Source of the DNA: Rhabditophanes sp. KR3021
Lineage: Eukaryota; Nematoda; Chromadorea; Rhabditida; Alloionematidae
DNA length: 64,000 nt
Assembly: GCA_963281155.1 (NCBI GenBank)
Contig: CAUJLY010000006.1
Span: 1,178,001 to 1,242,000, forward strand
Direction of reading: 5' to 3'
Below the pieces are notes generated by a model that was given only the letters and a program-made list of their open reading frames with translations, was not told the DNA's origin and did no database searches. This document shows positions 39,088 through 50,900 of this stretch, in pieces; the first letter of the stretch is position 1; every line of letters starts with the position of its first letter. The position numbers and the translations under genes were made by a program.

Positions 39088-42000
39088 ATATCATCCCCAA
39101 CGCGTCTCGTCCAAACTATTGTACATACACTATCATATTATTTTGTTTTGTAAAACAAAGTCAATTCGTAAATTTCATCATTGCTCATGCAACCGAGTGT
39201 CCCGAATACATTTTATCTCCACCACTCTATGATCTCCAAAGCCTTGGAATCAAAAATTTCAAATGTATTCTCAAATAATATTTTCATACTTTATGCCTTT
39301 TCTACTACCCATTAACTATAACCTAAGAAAATTTATATTTTAAATTAACGATGAGATCTTATTCTGAAAGTATTGTTGTTGATTATTTTGCCTCTAATTA
39401 TTAGCACTACAAAACTTCAGTATCACTTTGCTTTGTAACCCTTCACTTGTCTTTTTTACATAGATACACATTTAGTATTTAATTAAATGAACTGAGATAT
39501 TGCAAATTTTATGTGTTACACACTTCCAATATATTTAGCCTTTCTCAGGATGTTTGTGCTTTTGAGTTGATGACCAAATATCTTAAACGGTGTTTCTTTT
39601 TGATCATTTCTTAATTTAACATATATCTTATATTTCCAAGATTTTATACTAAATTCTATCTAATTATTAATATATTACTATTTCGCTCAACTAAAAAGAA
39701 ATCAGATGAAGGGGTCACTTCACTTGGAATTTCACACATGACACCACCAAGATATCTCTACTAACCATGCCTTATGTACATATATACATATTTGTCTGAA
39801 TTATACTATTTCTTCCACAACTAACCCTTCAATCATATTAAAAAATACATTTTTTTGTCATTATCTCGATCTAATTGTTTAAATCATCTGAAACCCAAAT
39901 ATATACATCTATTCTTTACCATTCATTTTGTCATCAATTATTATTGCAATCATATTATTGATTGTCTTTTCAATATCTTACTTGTTGCATCCATGCATAG
40001 AAACATATATTTTTGGTTGGGCGCAATTGTAATACCATTTCATTTATAAAAATAAAACTTTTCTAATTAAAAATGTGTATTTTTGGATGTCTTTTGACAA
40101 GAATATTAAAAAAGATTTTTGAACAATAATTAACACTCATAATACGACAAAAGTCAACCCCATCAAAAGATCATTTTCTCACTAAATTATTTAAGTACAT
40201 TGTCATAAGTTGCGCATCATCATCTTAACTTATTTTGTGTTAATCAAACAATTCTTACTGAATCTAAAAAATACATACAACTAACTGTTTTAACATTTCA
40301 CCCAACCAAACAAACATAATCTCTTAAAACAACTTATTAAAACGTTACTTCAATCATATTTTAACAATTCAAAACACTTACCTCCATCACCATTCAATTT
40401 AAACGACCACCAGGTGAAAGTTCAATCAAATGAGGTGATTAATTAAATACTAGTTACGATTTGACCGTACAAACCAGATGATTTTGTTCATTTAAATTAT
40501 GTTATGACTAATTGGATTGGTTCAGAAATTCAATTATCTGTTTAAATTACTATTTTTAATTGAAATTAAATGTATTATTTGGAAGTGTTGGATATTTTAA
40601 GGTGTGTATTTGTGTGTTTCCTCAGATATAAGGGGTTAATCCAAAAATGAATTTTAAAGTATTCCAAACACTCCATCACCAATTATTTAAATGTCAATAA
40701 GAAACAGCTTGTTGATGTAAAGGTTGCTTGGTGTGGATGGAACAGATTTGTTTCTGGACTCATCTTATAATTGATGTTTTGTCTTTTTGTTTCTTCGACA
40801 AGTTATTTTATTGACATTCTTTGTTGATTTAAAAGATAAAAAGAGGCTAATGATAGTTTATCTGATCATTAACATTCCCGGCAACATATAATTTATCACA
40901 AAAATAAATGGATACAACGTTTACCAACCAAATTACTGTCATTACCAATAAATGAGGGCGAAGATGTATTAAAATGAACACTCCATGCCTTTTCTTTTCA
41001 CATAACCAATATAAGCCAGATTGCCTAATTACTTTTTTATGTTACCCTATAAATATTTAGGGCCGAATGAAGTGACATTGATCAAACAATTAAAAGTACA
41101 ATGTAGTCTTTGATTAAAGTTGGTGGTATATTTAACTTTATCAAAGATAATCAAAAAGAATGCATAAGTGAATGACAATTTGTTTGTTTTAACAGTATTA
41201 TCGCTATCATATGAATCAGGAAATTCATTTAACTGGGGACAATTATTAAAATGTTTCTTTGCATAAGATAACCTTCAATTGTTAGCACTTTTGTTAGTTA
41301 ATGTGTTAAGGAGGTGGTTTTATGTTTTGTTTGGGAATGTCATTAAATAGCAATACAAAGTGAACATCTCGTCGAATTTTATTGTCTTGACACATTTTCC
41401 CAAAGGCTAAACGATTACACTTACATGTGTTGGAAAGATACCAAGCACTCAAAGACACCAAAAAAAGAATCAGAATGTGATGTTTTTATTTATTTGTTTA
41501 TAAATTACGAATCCTGTTTTTTAAGACTTGCAATATTTGATTGATACTATGTGTGTAGACTGGTACCGAGTGGTACGTTCAATCTTAAGTAAATTTTCTA
41601 ATCACTATGTCGACCAATTTTTTGTCTCCCATTTCTTTTTGTTCAATTTTCCGCTTCCTCTAACCTTCTATTAATTTACTCTTGCAAAAGTATTCTGAAC
41701 TATCAGCTGTCCATCACATATGAATATAACTTCAAGGCAGCCTTGTTTGCCTTCATATATCAAAAATGTACACTCTCTCCTAATCACCATAATGATAACT
41801 TATATTTGCATTAAAGCATATGCACAAGGCCAGATGGTTTCTTACACAGAATATATAACCACCTCAACTCCTTACCAAATTATAGTGTCAAAACAATACC
41901 GTCGCAACTCTTTCACCGCATCTTATCAATGAAACGGACAAAGTGTCGTCACTTATACGGAAATTAAAACATTTTTTAGGAAGGGACAGTTGGGAAATCT

Positions 42001-43618
42001 TTTAAGATTAATGTATATCAACATGTATAAATAATAACGTCAAGTAATATGAAGCATCGCACATTCTAAATCACACATAAAAATAAAACAACACCACAGT
42101 ACCAGTTAATGGAAAATTTGGCATCTTTCCCATTTCAATCAAATATCCTATTAAAGTATATCACCCAACAACATACTTCAACCTAATTAGCTTTAAGTGT
42201 GGTTGTAAACATTTTTAAACTCATTTCTTCCACACATCAAAGCATCACCAATCTAATTATAATTCACTTTCCAAACCTAAACGTTTATTGAATAATTTAA
42301 TTTTAAAGTAAATTTTTTATTTACTTCACTTAAGTTGTAAAATTATTACTGCAATCAGCTTAAAATAAATGAACTAATGATGTTATCAGTGATTTGATTA
42401 CGAATGTTTAAGGTGATATAAACAGGGAGCGTCCACAAACAAATTAAATCATCACCTCACTCAAAGAGACTTAATAAATCACTGGTTGTAGTAGAGGCAT
42501 TAATTCTTAAATGATGTTTGTGCCAAGAGTTGTTATCAACACTATTAAATTTAAAAAGCTTTTCCTGGTATTTGATTGATGATGTTATTTATTCCAAATA
42601 TATGTGTATATTTTAATCGAATACTCTACTATGTAATAATAAATTGGCAACTAATTGTGGGATTTGATTAAAAGTAAGCAAATTTATATTAATCAAACAG
42701 CGGTACTTTTAAATGGTTCTTTTAAAAACAAATGGTATGTTACAATAGTAAGATGTTGGGGATAGGCAAAACTTTTTTTATTTGAAGCTTTAATCAGACA
42801 ACACTGATTATCCACAACTATTTCTCCATCAAATTCAAAATCCCAGCATAAAGTCACTCATTTTCAAGTTTATTTATTCATTCATGGTTCATTTACTTTT
42901 ATTACAAAATTGTCCAACTCATAATCATTGAACGAAATTAAAAAATATTTATATGACCACTTCACACTTTTGTGAAAAGACATAAAAGAAGCGATGCACC
43001 TTTCATAAGGAAACGTTAATTTAAGCGCAAAAAGTCTCTACTTTTTTATGATTGCCAGCTTCAAATTAAATAGAACCATTGTTTCTCTTATTAAAAGAAT
43101 TACACATTCGTGACATATAAAAAGTAAATTATTCCTTGAAGTTTGTAATTAAAGAATAAATATATATTTCGAATTAATAGCTACTAACCTGCTAATCAAA
43201 GGAAAGAGCATTTACCTTTTTTATTGAGGACAAAAAGTTAAATAGACAAAAGACATGACACACGCACCGGAAAATAAGAGGTCCTTTGTTTAAGAAGGCA
43301 AATTTGATTATAGTTATGTGTTGAAGGTAAGTTTCTTTTTTCGAACAGTTTCTAGAAACGAGATTTGACATCACACCATTCTTCAAAGATGGGGTTGCTC
43401 TTGACACACACACAAAACTTTCATCTGGTCCTATATCAAGTAGTCCTCTGTCAATAATAAAAAGGTAACTGCGACAAAACTAGTCATAAGTAAATTTTAA
43501 AATAGGCTCTCCAAAGTGTATATAAACTTCCTGTCCTGCATCCATACCTTCATTCTCCAATTTGTTTGGCAACTTTCTTCTACTTGCCAACCACCGCAAC
43601 AGCATCTAATTTTGAAGG
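39088..43618. other. Intergenic, C-over-G on plus strand
   Basis: 4.5 kb between the kinase stop and the small secreted-protein gene. AT-rich and poor in G on the plus strand for most of its length. No protein-like frame, RNA gene or repeat family recognised. The last 120 nt hold the TATA box of the next gene. Confidence 0.55.
43521..43526 (+). promoter_or_regulatory. TATA box of the small secreted-protein gene
   Basis: GTATATAAAC contains TATAAA at 43521-43526, 93 nt before the ATG at 43619. That spacing fits transcription starting around 43550 and a short 5' leader. Confidence 0.5.
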
Positions 43619-43927
43619 ATGTCTAGGTTGGGGTCACAAACACCTTCTCCTATACTCTTTATTTTTGTACTACTCGTAGCTATTTCGGCAGCTGGGCAAA
43701 AACTGTACTGGAGTCCACCACTTCCCACCAACATCCCTCTCTCCATCCAAATCCCAACTGAAGACTACCCTGAATGTGCCAGACAACACTTCCCCCCAAA
43801 TGAACTAGACTTGCTGATCCAAACATGTCCTCAGTCCCCAAACTTTGTACTGAATCCTTTAAACTGGTACGTTCCTCAAAAATCATCCAACTTTCAATCG
43901 TCTACTTTCAATTCATCCTTCCTATGA
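43619..43927 (+). CDS. Small secreted protein, unknown family
   Basis: A single-exon frame of 102 residues. The N-terminus has a signal peptide with hydrophobic core ILFIFVLLVAISA, with likely cleavage near AAGQ|KLYW, leaving a mature chain of about 75 residues. The mature part is rich in Pro, Asn and Ser, has only two cysteines (PECARQ and IQTCPQ) that could pair, and lacks dibasic sites that would mark a neuropeptide precursor. A TATA box lies 93 nt upstream and AATAAA at 44007-44012, about 80 nt after the stop, so a complete short gene is visible. The region around it has no other long frame. I do not recognise the family. A GTACGT within the last 20 codons could act as a donor and change the C-terminus. 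Confidence 0.6.
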   Translation: MSRLGSQTPSPILFIFVLLVAISAAGQKLYWSPPLPTNIPLSIQIPTEDYPECARQHFPPNELDLLIQTCPQSPNFVLNPLNWYVPQKSSNFQSSTFNSSFL

Positions 43928-44749
43928 TTGTTGACATTATCGCTAAGGGAAAGTTGTTCTATTTTTGAGGAACTTTTTATTTGTTTATATCATTACTACT
44001 TTGTATAATAAATAACATTTGATCATCATTTATTGTACCACATAATAAAGTCTATTCCTTCGTTGTGGACCTAATATTTTTTGACTTTCGAGGCTTTTTT
44101 ATTTTAAATTGGGTCCTTCTAATAAACACATTTAACAAATTAAATTTTTTGTTTGTTAACACAAATATTGCATCAACATCTCTCTCTCTTCTCACCTATT
44201 CAAATATAATACAAATTTAAACGCACATACATTTATTGGGTATAGGCGGCCAGAAGTTATATATGATTGACACTAATAATTGGTTTGTTTAAAGAAGGTA
44301 CATAAAAGGAATATTTAAAACATGAATGTATATCTGATTAAACAATCGGCTCCCTTTGAACAGCATTAAGCTTCGTACAAATTCACTGCCACTTGACATA
44401 TCCACGAGGTAAGGGAGTAAAGATTGGTGCAAGTTGACTATTTACATGTATAAAATCCATAATCCGATTGTTTAGTGAACCTTCACAACAAATCCTTTTG
44501 AAATTGAGTAAAATTTGGGATTGTTTCCAGGCAATTTTGTGATAATTAGGTTTAAAAATATTTAGATGAAGGAATCAAAAGCTCATCTTAGTTACAGGTT
44601 TTGTAAAAAATATTCACAAGTATTTTGCGTTGTATGGTGGTCGAGAGGTGCCAAAGAAGGGTATGGAGATGGTTAATATTGGATGCGACCTGCATTGTAT
44701 TTTTGTTGTGGGGTGGAAACAGTTAGTGTGAGAGCATCCACATACTTTT
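43928..44749. other. Convergent 3' region of small secreted gene and STAC-like gene
   Basis: AATAAA at 44007-44012 is the likely polyadenylation signal of the plus-strand gene. The rest precedes, on the plus map, the minus-strand stop at 44750-44752. The composition switches here from C-rich to G-rich on the plus strand, matching the change in gene direction. No further gene seen. Confidence 0.5.
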
Positions 44750-47700
44750 TTAGATTAAGGACAGATTGGAGAGGGGACAATTGGCTAGTTTGTCACGTTC
44801 GGTTCGGATGAGGACAGTGGTGTTGTCTTTGAGGGAATCTGCTTGGGCAAAGACGACTTGATCTCTGTATAGACGAAGTTTGTTTTCGCTGATCAGGATG
44901 TTTTGGATGACACGCATCGGTTGTTCTGAACCATAGATTGGCGAGACACAAGTACTGGGAAAGGTGAACAACCGTTCCGAGTGGTCGTTCATGAGGAAGC
45001 CATGGAGCCAGTCAGGATCTCCATTGTCAACTACCTTCAATCTCTGTCCTATGAGGAGGTGGATGTTTGAGTGGGTTGAGGTGTATTCGTGGATGACGAT
45101 GTGACTTTTGACGCTACTAACCTGTACTGGGTTAGGAGGAAGCCTGCGTGGGGATGGCACATGACTAGAGAGGGAAGGGTTTCTGTGTGCGTCAGGGAGG
45201 AGTTGGTCGTCAAGGTTGGAGGAACATCCACGCCCGCTCCATCCTCCATTCGCGGGCTTGGTGTTGGGCGGTGGAGCTGTAGCACGTTGATATGTCTGTC
45301 TAACTGTGGAAGACATCGTAGGAGGCATATCGGCGCAATCAAGAGAAAGCGACTTCATTTGCTTTTCCAGCTTGGGGGGTCGTTGACGGGTATATTGTTG
45401 TTGTGGTCCGGAAGGGGACGTATTTGGATGTTGGGAATGACCGTTACTTGCAATGTTTTGTTGCAAAACAGGAGACTGCACTACCGTTGAATTATAGTAT
45501 GGATTAGAAACACCACCTAAAAATAAATGTAACCAAATTGGATAAAGGATGTAACTTCTATTTGATTAAAAAACCAAATATAAATGCTCCTAGAGTGGAA
45601 CATGCGTAATGTTGTAAATATTTTAATTATGCATTAATTGTTCAATGATCAAAAATGCCTTAAGTCGACTATATACGGAGCATGCACTTCGATCACAGAC
45701 GTCACCAACAACCTACAAAGTTACTAAACCAAATGTTGGAGGGCAAGCAAGGAGACAATGAAGATACCAGTTGTCGGATATCATAAACATGAGGTATATA
45801 TAATTGATAATTAAATTTAATGTGCAAAAGAATTATATTTTGAAAGTGAAGTATACTCAAAACAAATGCCTTTTTCTTAAAAAGTATGAATTCTATTCAC
45901 GCATACTATGAAATATATGGCATAGGTAAGTGAGTTTAACGACATTGAAAAAGAAATGCAGAAAAGATTGAAATATAGGTGACCTAACAAAAATAAGCAC
46001 TAATACACATTATATCCTGAACTTGGTTAAAGTATAATTAAATTGTAAAATATAATTACGCTGAGGAATCATTTTTTTATTTCTTCAGATTTTGTCTAAC
46101 TACAACCAAAAATACATGTACAATTTTTTAACAATATTATGAATGTAGTGTAAAAAGGGTGCCACATTAAGGGCCAGGTGATTAAGTTTACATATTAGTC
46201 TGGTAAATGAGGTGCCAGTATTTGTGGGCATGTTTTTGAAAACAATACTGAATGTATCATTTATTTATCAACCACACACCTTCCTACAAAATTAGAATCT
46301 TAATTTAAAAATAAATAGTTATTATGATGGTAGAGATAGAATATTTTTAACGAAAATATGGTTAAATCTTAACTTTGAGTCTTTTGCTTTTATTAAACTC
46401 AAAAAAAGATATCAACAAGGTAACGTCAGTTCCGGTTGAGGGAACGTTAAACATAACAAAATGTTTTGATACATTTATAGGTTGGAATTGAATGATTGGT
46501 ACCTTTTGCAGTGTGTATATTATATAGTTACAAACAAAAGAACCACCGCACAATGATATGTTTGGACTTTGAGGAAACTTCTCATAAATGATGTCGCAAA
46601 AAGATTTTGCCTATATCATTTTAATATAATACACTAATAAGGTTTCATTTGGAAGAGAAGAAAAGAACAAAAACTCAAATTCGAAGGGATACGATTAATT
46701 GATAGAAAAGCTTATGTCAAGGCAATTTCAGAGCCAAAGCTGCGCAAAACGGATTTTGTGTCATAATGCGGTGTGACGTTAAATGGATGTGGAAGAAAAA
46801 ATACATAGTACATGATATTTGCTGGTACACATCCATGCTATTGAAAGAAATTTAATTAAAAAGAATAAAAAGTAATGGGATTCAATTTAAGGGAATGGAT
46901 ACCATTCCACTGATAATTGTAGTCTCAGGTAAAATATTTAAAAGCCATCAAACTTACTGGAGTGACTAAGATGTGGGGAAGATCCTAAGAAGCGAGAGTT
47001 GCCATCTATGGAGTTTTCAATATACCCACTGTCTTGCAAGGAAGTTTGAGATAAATTTCGTGGGGATGGTGAGACTGAATCATAGTTTTGGGATGCTGAA
47101 CCGCGTCTTCCGTAAATTTGATTTGCGTGCTTTAATGCCAAGTAAACAGGATCTACAACTGCAAACAAAAAGTAGTATATAAATATGTCTTTATGATGTT
47201 CAATTTTATTTGTCAAAATATGAAAAGTTCATTTTGAAAATACTTTAAATTCATTCATTCAAATAAGAATTAAGGCAAAAGCCTTTTAAAATTTAAATGA
47301 ATTTTATATGGAGTGACGCAACAAGGCAACCGAACTAATTTTTAAGACTTGCTGGCTTATTTTTAATTAATATGTGTGACTTACCTTCTGCTCTTGTTTC
47401 TTGAGATCTGAGGATGTGGTTGTTTTCTTCGAGGTGCTTCTGAAAACGAAAATGAAGATCTGATTTATGGGCTCTACGTAAGAACTTTTGGTGTGCTTTA
47501 GGTGGGCAACGTCTTCCCAAGACAGGAGAACTGTATGGAGTAATATTTGGGTTTTGTTGATATGGAGTGTAAGAAGTAGACATTAGCAAAGGCTGAGATG
47601 GAACTTGATGTAAACGATATGGTGGCAAATTTTTAGCTATTATTGAGTTTGTCCTATCCCTACCTCCATATCTTTTAATCGGATCGTAATAAATACGTGG

Positions 47701-48066
47701 GCATGAATCTTGATGTTTTAAAAAGGGCCGCATCTCTTCACCTTCGTGACGAACATATGCTGGGATGGATGGTTGTGATCTACGATGCAAAAAGAGTGGC
47801 GAAGGCCCGAAAACATGACTTTGATCACTTATCCCACTACCTGAACATTCTTTTCCCGTATATGGTTTTCCATTTAATGACCATTGGCTGTGTTTTAAAT
47901 TGGATAGTGAAGTTGGGCCAACTTTACCACTTAATCCATTGTGGCTATTATCTTCATTAAGATAGAACATTTGAGAGCAATGATTAGCCTCTAAGAAGTT
48001 TTCGAAGGTATCAGAATTCATTTTCTTATTCATGCCTGTCTGTAAACTTCCTCGCCTATCTGTCAT
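44750..48066 (-). CDS. STAC-like SH3 adaptor protein
   Basis: Three exons in reading order: 48066-47385, 47158-46958 and 45516-44750, both joins in phase 1; 549 residues from ATG 48066, which has an in-frame stop four codons upstream. The middle exon starts VVDPVYLALKHANQIYGRRG, very like the VDPVYEAL segment that follows the C1 domain in vertebrate STAC proteins. After a Ser/Pro/Gln-rich linker, residues about 430-491 form an SH3 domain (HEYTS, DPDWLHG, FPSTCVSPIY); then comes a conserved-looking block MRVIQNILI to the C-terminus, perhaps in place of the second SH3. STAC proteins bind and tune L-type calcium channels in muscle and neurons. No C1 zinc-binding domain is found in these exons. 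The first 300 residues are low-complexity and basic. Family assignment rests on the VDPVY motif plus the SH3. Confidence 0.6.
45517..46957 (-). other. Long intron of the STAC-like gene (1441 nt)
   Basis: Donor CCA|GTAAGT at 46957 and acceptor TTTTTAG at 45517, minus strand. On the plus strand it is AT-rich with G exceeding C in many lines. No nested gene seen. Confidence 0.6.
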
Positions 48067-50653
48067 ACTTATTTTTCAGTGTATGATTTTTTTACAACAT
48101 TAAGGGCATTGGATTAACTTCCAAATAATATTTTCCCTTGATATTATCCAAATAGAAATAATCAGTAAAAGTGCGGCTAAATATAAAAGATATTATTATT
48201 AAAATAATCACAAATGACGTTCCTTCCTAAAGGTGTTATGATTCAAAGATAAACCCACAACTAAGTTCAGCAAGTATATAAAAACAATTAGAAAGGCGTA
48301 TTTTGAACTAAAAAATAATTATTTAAATATTTACACCAATTCCTTATTGTAGTAATGAATAAGTCAGGAAATATGTCTTATTAAAAATAATTTTGTTTAC
48401 GGTTATTGAAAAATCATAAAAATAATATAGTTCCAGACAAAATAAGCAATCAAACAAGTTTATTCACATCTTAATTATAAAATGGTGCCACATTTGAAAT
48501 GCCTACATTGATATGTGTATCATAAATTGGTGAAAATAATGTTTTTAGCCAAAATTAAGAATATATGTTGGACTTATTTATGAGTTTCGCATTTCACCAA
48601 ATAAACATTCGCTTATCTTTAAGTCTACTTAAGACTGTTAATGATCAAAAAAAGATAGGATAATTTGTAAAATGTATCATTTTTAGGAATAGTTAAAATG
48701 GTGTGTATAGTCATTTGATGGCTAAGTATTGAGATTAATTAGCATTATGAAGTAAATGGAAAATGCTTTCTATAAATATTTGACTATTTCATCAGCCCCC
48801 ACAATCAAACGGGTAAAACAGAATAAGGGAAAGTTTTAGATGGTGAAACTTGGAGTCAATTTAAACTACAATATTTTTTGTTAAAAAAGGATTGGCAAGT
48901 GTGGCATTAACAAAAATATATAACATCTATACGGCTTATAAAACAAATATTTTATAAGATATTATATATACCATCTACATATTATATTAGTGCCCTTAAT
49001 TATTCATAATACAGAAATAAACATTATATATCCTTACATATAGACACAAATTGAAAGTGAGGTTTATACTTACGATAAGGATAAAAGAAACTTTTAAATC
49101 AAACTTATGAATTCAAAATATATTAGTTAGATAAAAAGTGTGAAGCAGCAATATTATGATTAACTTGAATGGACAACTTATTTAGTAAGTTTGGGTTAAA
49201 GAAAAGGAATTCACTCAACGAAAAATTAAAAGCTAACTTAATTTTTATGAGAAAAGTTAAAACTATTCATGCTTGAATGTTTTATTACAAAGCTAATAAA
49301 CATGCGTCTTCGAAATAATTAGCCATTCAATTATACGATATTACCTTACTTAGGGAATGTGGGGTTTAATTATTTGTTTAATGTAAGTATAGTCAAGTTG
49401 AAGATTGTCAGGTTGAATGGTAAGTTTCATCTTTAATCAGTATTTCAAAAGTTAATTGGTGACTGGAAACTACTTAAATAGGGATAATTTTTGCCAATTT
49501 AAATATTAAATGACAAATTAGGCTCAATGATAGAGAAACAGTCGATTTTGACACTTTTTAACTTTTGAATAGTTATACTTAGAAGGAACTTTATGTATGA
49601 ATATTAGTTTGGACTGGACTTATTGTAAAAAATTTGTCTCGACGGGCAGTATAGACTTGTTGGGAACTATTTGATATGTATAATTAAAATAATCATGAAT
49701 ATTAATATAATACTTCTTCCATCAAAATTATCTAATGTGATAAAAAAATTGGGTCGTACGGAAATGATTAACAGTTTAAGTATTTATATTATTTGTATCA
49801 TATTGAAAGGATTGACTAGCTAAAATATTCAAGTATGAGTTAATAGAGTATGAATAACAAATCACTTTTTTGGTAGGTGGTTGTCAAAATTGAAAGCCAA
49901 CAAATATTTAGATTGTTATTGCGCAAGTGCTACGTGAATATTGTGTCATTTCTTGTTATTGCCAAAAAGAGAAATTGCGTGAAATGAAGCAGGAAAAGCT
50001 TTTTTCGAACTTCATATTTATTGTCTTCAATTTTTTTTATTTTCATCTAATATGGCATCATTATGATGGGGGAATCATGCATCAAAGGACATACTTCTTT
50101 TTTATGTGAGATGAAACTTATATTATAAGTATGTGAAAAAGTACATCACAAAAGACATTTTAAATGTTATATCCCTTTTCTTAAACTGTCAATATAAAGG
50201 AGACAATAAATTTCAGAGTTGGCTGTCATTGATAACTTTTTAATTATTACATTGTCCTTTAAAGTCAAATCTTTGGAAAGATTTTTCATCTCGCCTAAAT
50301 AAAGACTCCTTCTTTCCGATTTATCCCTAGAGCAGGCGATTTAACTTTGTGCCAATTAAATAGTAATGGGATAAGGAAATGAAAATAAATAAGGCGGAAG
50401 GCATCGCAAAAACCTACGCCTACACTTCTTTCCAATCGAACTCTTTTTAGGTATGGTTTGAATTTTTTAAACGACTCTAGTTATTAAATGTTGTTGTATA
50501 TTTATTTGTTCCATCCAAATTATCACAAATCACGTACATCATCTCTAATATGCCCTCAATCTTGCCAATTACAAACTCAAGATCCCCTCAGACCATGTGG
50601 GTTAATATATTTTAGGAATTAGGAGATGAAATGTTTGACTCAAGTAAACTTAC
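48067..50653. other. Region upstream of the STAC-like ATG, probably intronic
   Basis: About 2.6 kb, AT-rich, G over C on the plus strand. I searched by eye for a C1-type Cys/His pattern on the minus strand and found none. If the exon at 50654-50900 belongs to this gene, most of this stretch is an intron. Confidence 0.45.
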
Positions 50654-50900
50654 ATTATCTTGATATGACTTAGAGTTTTTGAAACGATGAAGTCCTTGCA
50701 TTACTCTAAACGCCGTACTCCACTTCTTTCTGACAATGCCTCCTCCATTTGGATGACTTTCCCCATGCTGAGAAGAAGAGTAAGACAATTCAGATACTCC
50801 AGAAGTTTCGTCATCTTCGCCATTTGAATAATTTGAAGAACGCGACAGTTTTCGCAACATTGAAAAAAATGAATGAGGCAATTGAGTAAAATTGGTTTTT
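50654..50900 (-). CDS. Probable upstream coding exon, likely of the STAC-like gene
   Basis: Minus-strand open segment flanked by a strong acceptor (TTTATTTTAG, ending at 50901) and a strong donor (AAT|GTAAGT, exon end 50654). It encodes about 82 residues: a basic start (SMLRKLSRSS), an acidic Ser-rich middle and a basic helical end (KKWSTAFRVMQGLHRFKN). The exon ends in phase 0. The first exon of the STAC-like gene contains a TTTACAG site at 48040 that would continue in phase 0, so the two can be joined in frame, replacing the first nine residues from ATG 48066. The exon begins with one base of a split codon, so still earlier exons are expected. No known domain. Confidence 0.45.
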
